Assembly (NCBI GenBank): GCA_016630955.3
Contig: CM049998.1
Coordinates: forward strand, 186,001 to 250,000
Source: Didymella arachidicola
Taxonomy: Eukaryota > Ascomycota > Dothideomycetes > Pleosporales > Didymellaceae
DNA length: 64,000 nt
Direction of reading: 5' to 3'
Shown: piece by piece, positions 10,985 to 23,000 of the stretch
Position numbering within the stretch: position 1 is the stretch's first letter
How the letters are laid out: each line of letters opens with the position of its first letter
Notes under the pieces: model-generated
Told to the model about the DNA's origin: nothing
Seen by the model: the letters and a program-made list of their open reading frames with translations, nothing else
The model's database searches: none
Made by a program: the position numbers and the translations under genes

Positions 10985-12664
10985 CTACTCCATCTCGATG
11001 GTGCCGGGGGGCTTGCTGGTGACTAGACGAACCGATTAGCGGGTGTGACTGGAGGTTTATGGAGGGTTAAGCTTACTGTCATATACAACACGGCACACGC
11101 CATTAACCTCATTCACAATGCGCCTGCTCACGCGCTTCAAAAACTCGCCATCAAACGGATACCAATCCGCCGTCATGAAATCCGTCGTCTCGACCGCCCG
11201 CAGCGCAATAACCTGGTCGTGCACGCGCTTGTCGCCCATGACACCCACAGCCTTGACGGGCAGCAGCGCCGCAAACGCCTGGCTGATGTTGCGGTACAGG
11301 CCCGCCTTCTTGATCTCCTCGATGAAGATGTTGTCTGCCTCGCGCGCGATGCGGACTTGCTCGCGCGTCACCTCGCCCAGGATGCGGATTGCGATGCCTG
11401 GGCCGGGGAACGGGTGGCGCCAGACGAGGTCCTCGTTGATGCCGAGCTCGACGCCCAGTGCGCGGACTTCGTCCTTGAAGAGCTCGCGCAGCGGCTCGAT
11501 GAGCTTGAGGTTCATGTTGGCGGGTAGTCCGCCGACGTTGTGGTGGGTTTTGATGGTTTGGCTGGGGCCCTTGAAAGATAGCGATTCGATCACGTCGGGG
11601 TACAGGGTGCCTTGAAGGAGCCACTCGATTTCGCCGGCGGAGGGGGTGTTGTGTGCGGCCTCGGCGATTTCCTTTGCTTTTTGCTGGAAGATCTCGATGA
11701 AGGTGTTGCCGATGATCTTGCGCTTCTTCTCGGGGTCGTCCTTGATGCCGGCCAGGCGGTCCAGGAACAGGTCCGAGGCGTCGACGACGGTGAGGTTGAT
11801 GCCGAGGCCCTTCTCGAGCGTCTCCTTGACCTGCTTGGCCTCGTTCAGGCGCAGCACACCGTTGTCGACCATGACGGCGTGGAAGCGGTCGCCAATGGCT
11901 TCCTTCATCAGCTTGGCGGCCACGGTGGAGTCGACGCCTCCGCTGACGGCGCCAATGACCTGGCCCTTGTCGCCGACGAGCTTCCGGATGCGCGCAATCT
12001 CCTGGTCGACAAACTTGCCCATGGTCCAGTCGGTCCGGGACTGGCAGATGTTGACGGCGAAGTTCTTGAGCAGGACCTTGCCCTGGGGCGTGTGGGTGAC
12101 CTCCGGGTGGAACTGGATGCCGTACATCTTCTTGGCGCTGTGGGCGATGCCGGCGTAGGGCGAGTTGGCCGTCTTTGCGACGGTGACAAAGTTCTCGGGC
12201 ATGTGACTCAGCTTGTCGCCGTGGCTCATCCAGACCTCGATGTCGTTCTCGAGGCCCTTGAACAGCTCGTCGACGTGGCCGCCGTGCTGCTGCAGGTTCA
12301 GGTGCGCGTGGCCGTATTCGCGCTTCTCGCCGGCTGCGACGCCGGCGTTCTTGCCAAAGTGCCAGGCCATCTCCTGCAGGCCGTAGCAGATGCCGAGGAT
12401 GGGCACGCCGAGGTCGAAGACGGCGTGGTCAACGTGGGGGGCGCCCTCCTCGTAGACCGAGTACGGGCCGCCGGACAGGATGATGCCCTTGGGTGTGAAG
12501 TCGAGGTCGGCCAGCTTGGTGGTGCATGGCAGCATCTCCGAGTAGACGTTGAATTCGCGCAGGCGGCGGGTGATGAGGTGCGTGTACTGCGACCCGAAGT
12601 CGAGCACCAGGATGGTGTCGAAGGTCTTGTGCGGCTGGATGGGGTCTTTTGCGTCGGTCGTCAT
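10985..12664 (-). CDS. GUA1: GMP synthase (glutamine-hydrolysing)
   Basis: Two exons, 12664..11077 and 11022..10985 (intron 54 bp), 541 residues. Without the small last exon the protein would stop at an intronic codon; splicing restores the conserved end VVYDITSKPPGT. The N-terminal class I glutaminase has the nucleophile Cys93 in GICYGLQ and His186/Glu188 in HPEVT. The ATP-pyrophosphatase P-loop SGGVDS is at 241-246, followed by the dimerisation domain with HHNVGGLP and RHPFPGPG. It converts XMP to GMP in the cytosol using glutamine and ATP. It is divergent from the Bcp1 homologue across 266 bases. Confidence 0.98.
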
Positions 12665-12899
12665 GTTGGCGGGGGAATTGAGGCGTGAGAAGGGAAGAAG
12701 GGAGCGAAGGGAACGAAGGGAACGAAAGGAAAAAAAGGCGGCGGGACGACGTCGAGGAAGACGGCGACGGTGACATGGTGGGGGGCTTGACTCGCCGTCC
12801 GCTGCCCGCGCTAATGGATATTTTTATGTGGGCCGCGGCCGAAGATGCGCAAGTCGGGCGACGCAAGAGGAGAGCCTGGAGGCATTCGGCGCACACACG

Positions 12900-12930
<31 letters not shown>
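12665..12930. promoter_or_regulatory. Divergent promoter GUA1/BCP1 with (CA)14 tract
   Basis: 266 bases separate the two start codons. The GUA1 side is a purine tract on the plus strand made of repeated GGGAACGAA-like units (12690-12740). The BCP1 side ends with 14 CA dinucleotides (12903..12930) that directly touch the BCP1 ATG. Confidence 0.6.
12903..12930 (+). repeat. (CA)14 microsatellite abutting a start codon
   Basis: An uninterrupted CA repeat of 28 bases whose last A is the base before the ATG at 12931. Shorter CA runs precede it. It should form the end of the 5' UTR of the Bcp1 homologue. Confidence 0.95.
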
Positions 12931-13891
12931 ATGCCCAAGCGGAAACAGGACCCCGAAGAGCTGCCCGACGCGCCAGGCAAGGGCAAGACGCACGCGGACG
13001 AGTCCGACAGCGACGAGGTTTGGCGCCGCTCCCCCGTGCACCTGCGCCGGCGCTCATGATGCGAGTAGGACATGGACATGGTCAACGTCGACTTTGAGTG
13101 GTTCGACCCCAACCCCGACGTCGACTTTCACGGGCTCAAGACGCTGCTGCGCCAGCTGCTCGACATCGACAACCAGCTGTTCGACCTCAGCGCGCTGGCC
13201 GACCTGGTCCTGGCGCAGCCGCTGCTGGGCAGCACCGTCAAGGTCGACGGCGCCGAGACGGACCCGTACGCCTTCCTGACGGTGCTGAACCTCGAGACAC
13301 ACAAGGTACGTCCCGCAGCGACGCGCGTTACGTAAGCAGCGACCAGCGACCAGCGACCAACGCCCGCAGGACAAGAAGGTCGTCCGCGACCTGCACGCCT
13401 ACCTCAGCAGGAAGGCGCCCGCGCTGCTCCCCGCGCCGCCCGCGCAGATCGGCCTGATCCTGCACGAGCGCTTCATCAACATGCCCTCGGAGATCGTGCC
13501 GCCCATGTACACCATGCTGATGGAGGAGATTGAGTGGGCCGTCGCGGAGAAGGAGCCCTATGCCTTCACGCACTACCTGGTGCTGTCCAAGGCCTACTCC
13601 GAGGTCGCGTCGAGTCTGCCGGCCGCCGGCCAGCCGGCCAGCAAGAAGAAGAAGGCGGGCAAGGCCGACGGCGAGACCTTCTACTTCCACCCGGAGGACG
13701 AGGTGCTGCACGCGCACGCCGTGGGCCACGCCGTGTTCGACTACGATACCCCGCGGGACGAGGGCGCGAGCGACAGCAAGAGGGCGTTCCAGGAGGTGGG
13801 CATCGAGCCGCGGGGCCACCTGACCCTGATCGAGGCGGCCAAGTTTGCGGGCGCAGTCGACGCCGTCAAGTCGTTCCTGGGCGGGCAGTAA
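12931..13891 (+). CDS. BCP1: Bcp1/BCCIP-family protein
   Basis: Three exons, 12931..13017, 13069..13305 and 13370..13891 (introns 51 and 64 bp), 281 residues. A Lys/Asp/Glu-rich N-terminus with DESDSDE is followed by the diagnostic [20 protein letters not shown] and, in exon 3, [14 protein letters not shown] and [14 protein letters not shown]. These identify the p21-binding/BCCIP family. Yeast Bcp1 is a nuclear protein that chaperones Rpl23 and is needed for nuclear export of Mss4. The first intron has an unusual GTTTGG donor, chosen because it is the only splice joining DSDE to [11 protein letters not shown] in frame. Confidence 0.92.
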
Positions 13892-14082
13892 TCAGCAAAT
13901 AAATGAATAAACGAATCGACGCAACACGAACTGACGTGACTCTAACTGGTGTTACATTCCTACGCACACAAGCCGAATCTAAATACGAAACCAAAGGAAA
14001 TGGTGATGCTTGCTCCTATTGACACAGCCAGCTCCCTCCGCCTCTCGCTCCTCCCTACTCGCTACTTTACAAATGCGCGAAT

Positions 14083-15054
14083 CTAACCAATCACGACCTT
14101 GCCCTCCTCGGGGAAGTCGTAGACGGGCACCTCGAGGTTGAGCGGGGCGGGGCCCTTTCTTATGCGGCCAGAGATGTCGTAGTGGGATCCGTGGCAGGGG
14201 CAGAACCAGCCGCCAAAGTCGCCGGCCTCGCCGATGGGCACACAACCGAGATGGGTGCAGACGCCTGGTACAATTAGCATCTCGGAACCGTTGCACTGCT
14301 GCATGTCATCTCGTACCCAACATGATCAACCACTCGGGCTTCTGGACACGGTCGCTGTCGGCCTGGGGGTCGCGGAGGGCCTCCCACTTGGTGTCCTCGG
14401 CCTCCTTGATCTCGCTCTCGGTGCGGTGGCGGATGAAGACGGGCTTGCCTCGCCACTTGATAATGACCTGTGTTGTCTCAGCTGCCGCCCTGCACTTATC
14501 TCCGTTCTCTCCGTGTACGCACGTTCTTGCCCTCGGGAATGGCGGCGAGATCGATCTCAACCTTGGCCTGGGCCAAAACGTCGGCGGAAGCCGACATGTT
14601 GACGAGGAAGTCTGTCGCGCGATGCGTTAGCCGGTGTGCTCTCCATCGGGCTGCAGCCCCGTATCGTCCGCAAAACAGCCAATTGCTCTCTGAGCCCCTC
14701 CAATGTGTCCCTTCTCTCGATTCCCATGCTCTCAGAGCTCTCCCCCGTTGTCGCGGACCTGCAGGCGGGTGGCTTACCCTGGACGGTCGCCTTCGCGCCG
14801 AGGGCGGACAGCGCACCCATGGTGCCGACCATGAAGTACTGGAAGACCTTGGTGCTCTGCTCGCCGTTCTTGTTGCGGTATGCGGCAAAGGACGGGATCT
14901 TGGTGCTGTCGGCGCTGCCCTTGAAGGGGCTGTCGAACGAGGACGCCGAGGCGTTACGGGTCTGCATGGCAGTGACGCCAGCCCGGGCGACGGGCATCTG
15001 GTGTGCGGTCCATGAGCGTGCGATGGCACGGGCGCTGTTGGCGAGGGCAGGCAT
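14083..15054 (-). CDS. RIP1: Mitochondrial Rieske iron-sulfur protein of complex III
   Basis: Four exons: 15054..14778, 14611..14523, 14467..14317 and 14264..14083 (introns 166, 55 and 52 bp), 232 residues. Residues 1-35 are rich in Arg, Ala and Ser without acidic residues, a mitochondrial presequence. The single transmembrane helix with the hinge is [21 protein letters not shown] followed by MSASADVLA. The 2Fe-2S ligands are in CTHLGC (rebuilt across intron 3) and CPCHGSHYD. The protein transfers electrons from ubiquinol to cytochrome c1 at the inner membrane. It ends [10 protein letters not shown], the normal family terminus. It is divergent from the macro-domain gene. Confidence 0.98.
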
Positions 15055-15527
15055 CGTGGGCGCGGATGGCGGGTGGTGGTGATGGAGGTTGTCGGAGCTC
15101 GATGCAAGAATTGAACATGCGTCGATGCCCTGACGGCTCGTTTTCGATTAGTCGCCCGCTGATTGGCCGGTTGCGCCCGCCTCGCCATCGCCCGGTAACG
15201 AGAGCATTCACGGCATGAACCTCACATGAACATTTCGATTGCGGAAAATTTACTTGTTCGTCCACGTTCACTGCTCATGTTGCTCTCGCTAATCTTTGAT
15301 GCCATGTCTCGCAAGTTGCAGCAGTGCAGGACATGGCGCTGAACCCTTGTTGCCTGCGATCTTGTACTCTGGGTGCGCTTGAGGCAGGAACAAACCACCT
15401 CATCATCACTGTCACTAAGGTTTGAGCACAATCATCTTTCGCGCGATTGCTATCGAGCCGTTGTATTATGCGTGTTCTGAAGATCTCCACCTTCCATAGC
15501 CACCTTCACAAGCTCTGCACACTCACC
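15055..15527. promoter_or_regulatory. Divergent promoter region, RIP1 / macro-domain gene
   Basis: About 470 bases between two divergent starts. No single binding site can be defended. The last 60 bases (from an in-frame ATG at 15468) could instead be coding. Confidence 0.35.
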
Positions 15528-16235
15528 ATGGCACAACCCAGCAGGGGCGATACCATCACCTCTACGGCATCTGCTGTCAGTGGAAGCAAGAGAGCAATTT
15601 CAGGCTCACCACCTCCAGCAAAAGAGCTGAAAGCTACCAGCAGCAACGAAGCTGACCATCTCGACTACACACATCTCTCACCCGACTGGCTGACTGCATC
15701 CACCACTCCAGAAGACAAGCACCACCCAGTCCAGCTCACATACCACACAGGCGACATGTTCGCCGACGTACCTTCAGGCACCGTCTTGGTGCACGCCTGC
15801 AACACACAGGGCCACTGGGGCGCTGGCATCGCCAAAACATTCAAGCAAAGATACCCAAACGCATACACCGCCCACAACACCTTCTGCGCAAAACACCACA
15901 TCAAATCGAACCCAGTACCCACCGGCACAGCCCAGCTCTTGGCTCCCCGGGACGGTGATAGGCAGCATTGGATCGGCTGCCTTTTCACGAGCGCAAAATA
16001 CGGTAAAGGCAAGGATAAGCCTGATCAGATTGTCGAGAATACAGCCCGGTCGATGCCGATGTTGCTTGAGCTCATCAGCCTGGTCGATGCAGAGGTTACT
16101 GGTATACGTATGTGCAAGATTAATAGCGGCAAGTTCGGTGTGCCATGGGAGAGGACCGAGGAGGTGATCAAGAGTGTGGAGTTGAAACCGCACTGGCGAG
16201 CGGAGATTGAGATCTGGGAACCTGAGGATGAATGA
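15528..16235 (+). CDS. Macro-domain protein, ADP-ribose 1''-phosphate phosphatase (Poa1-like)
   Basis: A single exon of 235 residues from the ATG at 15528, or 255 from the ATG at 15468. After a disordered Ser-rich N-terminus of about 65 residues comes a macro domain: [34 protein letters not shown] carries the ADP-ribose-binding Asn and the GxGIA loop, and [11 protein letters not shown] matches the Poa1-specific loop. Poa1 dephosphorylates ADP-ribose 1''-phosphate, a by-product of tRNA splicing, and related domains remove ADP-ribose from proteins. The second part, [21 protein letters not shown], closes the fold. I prefer the downstream start because MAQPS follows a CACC context. Confidence 0.88.
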   Translation: MAQPSRGDTITSTASAVSGSKRAISGSPPPAKELKATSSNEADHLDYTHLSPDWLTASTTPEDKHHPVQLTYHTGDMFADVPSGTVLVHACNTQGHWGAGIAKTFKQRYPNAYTAHNTFCAKHHIKSNPVPTGTAQLLAPRDGDRQHWIGCLFTSAKYGKGKDKPDQIVENTARSMPMLLELISLVDAEVTGIRMCKINSGKFGVPWERTEEVIKSVELKPHWRAEIEIWEPEDE

Positions 16236-17061
16236 GGAGAGTGATGAATGGACTTTTGGATTTTTGTATCTGTGAGCTTTGAAGTGGTTTGCTGGGAAGG
16301 CTGCTCTGCTGGCTACAGATCGACTGTTCAGCAGCATTAGCTATAGGTAGCGCTCCCTTCGAGGTTGAGGGTAGTCTCATCGACTATTGTAGACCATAAA
16401 GGCACTCACTTCAATGAAAGAATGTCAGATAATCGTTAACCCGAAATGCCCATACATCTTTGCTCTTCATAAAAACGCACCGCTCTTACGAAGAATCCCG
16501 TTTTTTCTGAGGAATCACCTCCGCGTGCACGGGCGCCGAACATGATTCCTCAAAAGAAATGGGATTCTTCGTACAGCGGTGAAGATACATGGCTACATGT
16601 TAGTTCGTACAAAAGTGGGGCTCTTCGCTGTCAGTCGCGACCACCTTCCAAAGTTGTGGCGGGGTACACATCACGATTGCCAAACAAACAAAAGAAAAAG
16701 TCTCCGCCTGCGTTCCTCCAAAATACGCCCTTCGTGTTTCAGGCATAGTCCACGTCTTTGTAGAAGCTGCGTCGGTCTGAGTACCTGCGCCAATCATTTC
16801 AGCTTCACCGTGATTTGCGGCATCCCTGCCGCTCTAATGTCCGCCCGCCGCGGGAGAGACGCGGCCGTGCTCTCGTGAACGCGACTTTCGTAGTGTTGTC
16901 AACGGCGGAGCCAATACACTCACAATCACCGCCACGAGCGCACCCTTCCTTTACTACCGAACTACCGCTTTCTACGCGATTTGTTCTTCCTTTCTCTTCT
17001 CGACCTCGCCAGAAACGAGGATTTACATGTCTCTTCACCAGTAGACATTCAACACCTCACC
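16236..17061. other. Intergenic, upstream of the dynein heavy chain
   Basis: About 825 bases. Apart from the hairpin at 16478..16581 (listed separately) and a pyrimidine-rich leader near 16980-17060 I see no gene. Confidence 0.4.
16478..16581. repeat. Long imperfect inverted repeat (39-base arms, 27-base loop)
   Basis: Left arm 16478..16516 and right arm 16544..16581 are reverse complements except for a few positions; shared blocks include CACCGCT, TACGAAGAATCCC and TGAGGAATC. The loop (16517..16543) is GC-rich. The element could be a MITE-like remnant or a transcribed hairpin. No target duplication is obvious at the ends. Confidence 0.85.
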
Positions 17062-20000
17062 ATGGAGGGACCGCTCTCCCCAGGGGCCACCAATGGCACC
17101 TCACGAGCGCCTAGCCCCACGCCGCCCACTATCGACCCTCAGATTATCGTCGACTACCTGGAAAAGGTCCTCGAAGTCAATCTCGGTGCTTCAGAGCGAG
17201 ATCTCCGTGCACCAGGCAGCTTGCTCTCCGACGACAAGCGCACCGACACCCTGCAGAGATGCGCGCAGTTCTCGAAAGAGACCCAGTCGGTGCTTTACGT
17301 TGTCAAGGAGCGAAGTGCAGAGGCGTCTATAGACGGACTGGACGAGACAAATGGTGAGTGCGCTTGAAGCAGCGAGGGTGCACCTATGCTAACAGCACGC
17401 AGGCGTCTCTCAAATCTACACATACACTGTTTCGACCGATCTCTCCTCGTCTCCTCACTGCGCTGCGTTTGTTGTTCTTCAGAAGCGACCGATACCCATA
17501 GACTCCTCGATACCCCTCAGCGAACAAGTTCAAATTGCGACTCTTCCCGGTTTCAATCATCCTAATACTATCACCTCGCAAGATGGCGCTCCGTTGGAGT
17601 TCTTGCATTTGTTCATGAAGTCCACTTTCGAGCCGTATTTCGACAGTTACAACAAAGCAAAGACCGTGCGCAATCCTAAGGAGGCCTACAGCAAAGGCGA
17701 CAGTGATTCCAGAACAGGCATTCCAGCAGCGAAGAAGAAGATCGCCGAGCTGACGTTGGCTATGCAGCACCAGATGGATGAGACGGAGATTCCAGAGTTG
17801 CTTTTGTCGCTCCACCCACTGATCATCACGGCCATCGAGGAAGCAGAATCTCGAGGAGTGAAGCCGTCGCCAGAATTAATCCCCACCGCCACTGCACAGG
17901 ACAGCACATTTCTCAATCAGCTTCAGGGGACTGTCAACAGCTGGATCAAGTCGATCCAGAACATCACAAAGACGACTCGCGATGTCTCATCTGGAACGGC
18001 CTCACAAGAGATGAATTTCTGGATATCGATGGAGTCAAGACTACACGACATCGAAGGTCAGCTTGGCAGCGCTGGCGTTAAACTGACTCTCGACGTGTTG
18101 AAGAATGCCAAGCGTTTCCAGGCCACAGTTAGTTTCAGTGCTGACACTGGTTTGAAGGAGAAGACCGATCTTGTGCAGAAGTACAACTCATTGATGAGGG
18201 AGTTCCCCTTGGATCAGCTGCACACCTCGACATCTCTTACTGCTGTCGACGAGGCTATCCACCAGATCTTCAACCATCTCAACAAGAAGTTGCGCATCTG
18301 CCCATACCCGATTCGACGAGCTCTGCCTCTCGTGGAGGCCATCTCTGGCGACCTCGACACAGAGCTGCACAAGAAATTATCGGGCCGCTCTCTGATGCAC
18401 ATGGATTACCTCGAGTTCCAGGCAATCATGAACATCGCAGGAGGGATATGGCGCACATGGGAGGAGGACGTCAAGGAGTTCACGAACGTTGCTCGTGAAG
18501 TCACGAGGCGCAGGAATGAAAAGTTCATTCCTATCAAGATCAACCCTCGCCACCGTGAGACCGAAGAGCGTATTCGTTATGTTAGCACGTTCAGGAAGAA
18601 CCACGAACAGCTACAAGCCACGATTGTCAACGTTCTCGGCGATGACTCTGCCACGTCTGACGGATCGCAAGCCAAGGAGGTTATCATCGAGGAGATCGGT
18701 GGCGTGGACGCCGTGAAGGAGGTCAAGGAAGCTTACGATGTCCTGAAAGATGTGGATGTACTTGATGTATCTCCAGAGGGAACGCGTCTATTCGAACAGG
18801 CCGAGCAGAAATACAACGAGCGTACTGCACGAGTCGAAAACTCAATCATCTCACGACTTCGCGACCGCCTCGGAACCGCCAAAACAGCGAGCGAGATGTT
18901 CCGTGTCTTCTCCAAGTTCAACCCCCTCTTTGTGAGACCCAAGATTCGTGGGGCCATTTCCGAGTACCAGACACAACTCATCGAGAGTGTCAAGGAGGAT
19001 ATTCTGGCTCTGCATGAGCGTTTCAAGCGCCAATATGCGAACTCCGAAGCCCATGCCATGGCGCAGCTCCGCGACTTCCCACCCGTTTCTGGTGCTGTGA
19101 TCTGGGCGCGACAGATCGAGACGCAACTCGACAAATACATGAGTAAAGTCGAGGACATCCTTGGTAAGGATTGGGTCTTGCATGCTGAAGGTCAGAAGCT
19201 CCAGCAAGAGAGCAACATGTTCCGAAAGAAGTTGGATACGCGTCCCATCTTTGAGACATTTCTGACATCAGTCGCGCGGAATAAGCTATCTATTTCCGGT
19301 CGCCTGTTCCTTGTCAGCAGGAATCGCGCCGCGGGTAACATACTGGAGCTGAACGTGAACTTCAACGGTCAGGTTATTGCGCTTTTCAAGGAAGTGCGCA
19401 ATCTCACCTGGCGCGGTTTTCAGGTTCCGCATGGTATCAACAACATCTCGAAAGAAGCGAAGCGAGTCTATCCATATGCCGTCAGTCTTATGGAGAGTGT
19501 CCGAACGTACACTCAAACCGTTCGCTCCATCTCAGAATTGAGCGGTGTTGCTCTCCTGCTCAACGGCTACTCAAACGATGTTCAGACGCTGATCAACAAG
19601 GGCGTGCCTCTGAAATGGGAATCCTTTGTTCATGCATACGACTTGCACGTTCGCCAGCCTGGGTTTCCTGCAGGCGCTGGAAGCGTCAGGAGCGAGAGCA
19701 AGCATGTACAGTTCGTTCGCGACTTCCAGGCGGCAACATCCATGCTGCAAACCAAGGTGAACCTTCTCAAGGGAATCAACACCACAGTCGACAAGGCATT
19801 GAAGGAGTTGGAGACCTGTCCATACACGAAGGAGGCTTTCCAGCAGAACCTAGAGACGATCCAGAAATCTGTTGATACGCTCAACCTGGAGAACTACACC
19901 AACCTTGCGACGTGGGTGTCTGAGATGAACAGTCGCATTGAGTCCATCTTGCTCGGGCGCCTGAGACATGCTATGTCTCAGTGGATCAATGTCTTCAACA

Positions 20001-23000
20001 ATGGCGGCGAGGATGAGGTCGAGTACCGACCCGTCAGCGAACCTGCAGGCGGAGATGCCCATGAGGTCAAGCCAACGCTGTCGCAGCTCACGCTCGAGAT
20101 TATCATGCGGAATCAGCTCATCTTCCTCAATCCACCTGTTGAGTACGCCCGAGCGAGTTGGCTTGAACAACTTCAGCACTGGCTCGCAACTGTCTGCACT
20201 CTTCAGAAGGTCAAGGCTTCGCGGTACGAGATCCGACTGGAAACCGTGAGAGACGCTACTGTCAATCATTTCTCCGACCTGCCCAGCAAGTGCACTGACT
20301 CACTGATCGAGGTGTACGGCGCTATTGAAGGCAGGCTTCATGAAATCTCCGTCTATGTCGACGACTGGCTGCAATTCCAATCTCTGTGGGATCTCCAGTC
20401 TGAGCAGGTGTACGACACCCTTGGGGAGGACCTCGCGCGATGGCTGCAGATGCTGCAAGAGATCCGCAAAACCCGCTCCACTTTCGACAACTCGGACATC
20501 AGCAGACGCTTCGGCTATGTCACCGTTGACTACGACCAGGTGCAGGTCAAGGTCAATGCAAAGTACGATCAATGGCAGGCCGAGATTCTGAGCAAGTTTG
20601 CCAGTAGGCTCGGTCAGCGCATGAACGAAGTCTTCGTTGATGTTGCAAAGGCACGCAAGGATCTTGAAGTGCAGACGCTCGAAGCGTCCTCGACTGCACA
20701 AGCTGTATCATTCATCACTACGGTCCAGCAATGTAAACGCCAGGTGATGGAATGGGAGCCCGAAATCGCGACCTTCCGCCTAGGATCACAGACCTTGAAC
20801 CGCCAGCGTTACCCACTTCCTCAGAATTGGCTGCCCATCGAGCAGATTGAACACGAGTGGCAGACATTGATCGAGGTCCTTGCCCGAAAGACAAAGATCG
20901 CTGACGATCAGGCTGATGCGCTCCGGGCTAAGATCGCCGCTGAAGACAAGATCGTCAACCAAAAGATCTCCGACGTGACCAACGAGTGGGCTACTGAGAA
21001 GCCAGTCGCAGGAGATCTCAACCCTGAAGATGCAACCGCAGTCCTGGCCAGGTATGATAAGAGAATCGACCAGTTGACCACCGAATCCAGCAATCTGTCG
21101 AAAGCAAAGGAAGCTCTTGGCTTGCCCCCTTCTCCCATCACTGTTCTGAATGGGCTTTACGAAGAAGTGCACGATTTTAAGCAGGTTTGGGCGCGAGTTG
21201 GTACTATCTGGGCGTCTCTCGATGATCTCCGCGAACAGCTCTGGACAAGCATCCAGCCTCGTCGACTCAGGAAGAATCTCGATGATCTGGACAGAACGAC
21301 GAAGGAGTCTCTGCCCAGGATCAGGCAGTATCAAGCATTCGAGTATGTGCAGAAGTCCTTGAAGCAGCTCTTACAGGAGAACAAGATTATAGAAGACCTG
21401 CGTTCTGATCCTGTACGCGAACGTCACTGGGTCAAGATTTTCAAGCAGCTGAGGCCTGGAAAAATGTACTCACCGACCGCGATGACCTTGGGCGACGTTT
21501 GGGACCTCAAGCTCGGTCCAAGTAAGAAGATCATCGAGGGGATACTCGAGCAGGCACGTGCTGAGATGGGACTGGAGAACTACATCAAAGAAGTTCGAGA
21601 GACCTGGCAGAACTATGAGCTGCAACTCATTTCCTATCAGAACAAATGCCGTCTTATCAAGGGTTGGGACGAGCTGATGGCCAAGTGCAGCGAGAACCTC
21701 AGCGGACTTGCAACAATGCGGCTGTCGCCTTATTTCAAAGAGTTCGAAGAGGAAGCGTCGGTATGGGAAGATCGTCTCAACCGCGTCCACGTTCTGTTCG
21801 ATGTCTGGATAGATGTGCAGCGTCAGTGGGTCTACCTCGAGGGTGTGTTCACCGGCAACGCCGACATCAAGCATCTACTCCCTATGGAATCTTCGCGTTT
21901 CAACAATATCAACTCCGAGTTCATGACGGTCATGAAGAAGGTTGCGCGTCAAAACGGCGTCATGGATGCCCTCAACATCCCAGGCGTACAGCAGTCGCTC
22001 GATAAACTTGCCGACAACCTCTCGAAGATCCAGAAGGCTTTGGGAGAGTACCTCGAGCGCGAACGTGTGGCGTTCCCTCGCTTTTACTTTGTTGGTGACG
22101 AGGATCTCCTTGAGATCATCGGAAACAGTAACGATGTTTTGCGCGTCGCGAAGCATTTGAAGAAGATGTTCGCTGGTCTCTCTGGCCTCAAAACTGATGA
22201 CGACGGTGTTATTACAGGCTTTACATCTAAAGAGAGTGAAGCAGTTCAGCTGCGTCAGACGATTTCTCTAGTTCAAACGCCTCGTATCAACGAGTGGTTG
22301 GGCGCACTAGAGCGTAACATGAAGACCACCTTGGCAGAGCTGACCTTCGAGGCGTTCGAGGAGTTCGCGCAGCTCATGTCTGCCGATACTATGGATCCAT
22401 CTGCATTTAACGACTACATTGCCAAGTATCCGACGCAGGTCGTCGTGCTTGGCACCCAGATGGCGTGGACCAAGGCGGTGGAAGCATCTCTTGTTGCGGA
22501 GGGCACCACTTTGCAGGATCTGTATGAAAAGCAAGTGAACATCCTCAAGCTCTTGGCTGCCTCAGTACTCGGCGACCTTGAGCCCATCCAACGCAGGAAG
22601 TGCGAGGATCTCATCACTGAATTTGTACACCAGCGCGACGTCCTTCACAAGCTTCACAAGGTTGGTGCGAGCTCACCGACCCATCACCTGTGGCTCCTCA
22701 CAATGCGCTACACATACGAACCTGGTAACGATTTGCTTCAGCGCCTGAAGATCAAGATGGCCAACGCAACCCTGGACTACGGCTTCGAGTACTTGGGTGT
22801 AGCCGATCGTCTCGTCAGGACACCACTCACTGATCGCTGTTTCCTTACCCTTACCCAAGCTATGTGCCAGCGCCTTGGTGGGTCCCCATACGGACCTGCT
22901 GGTACCGGAAAGACTGAATCCGTCAAGGCCCTCGGTGTCCAACTTGGTCGCTTCACTCTGGTCTTCTGTTGTGACGACACGTTCGACTTTCAGGCCATGG

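Noticed and set aside
11612..12688. Plus-strand frame of 358 codons opposite GMP synthase
   Set aside because: Exact shadow of a complete, highly conserved gene; composition (Val, Asp, Gly, Leu) is typical of an antisense frame in GC-rich coding DNA.
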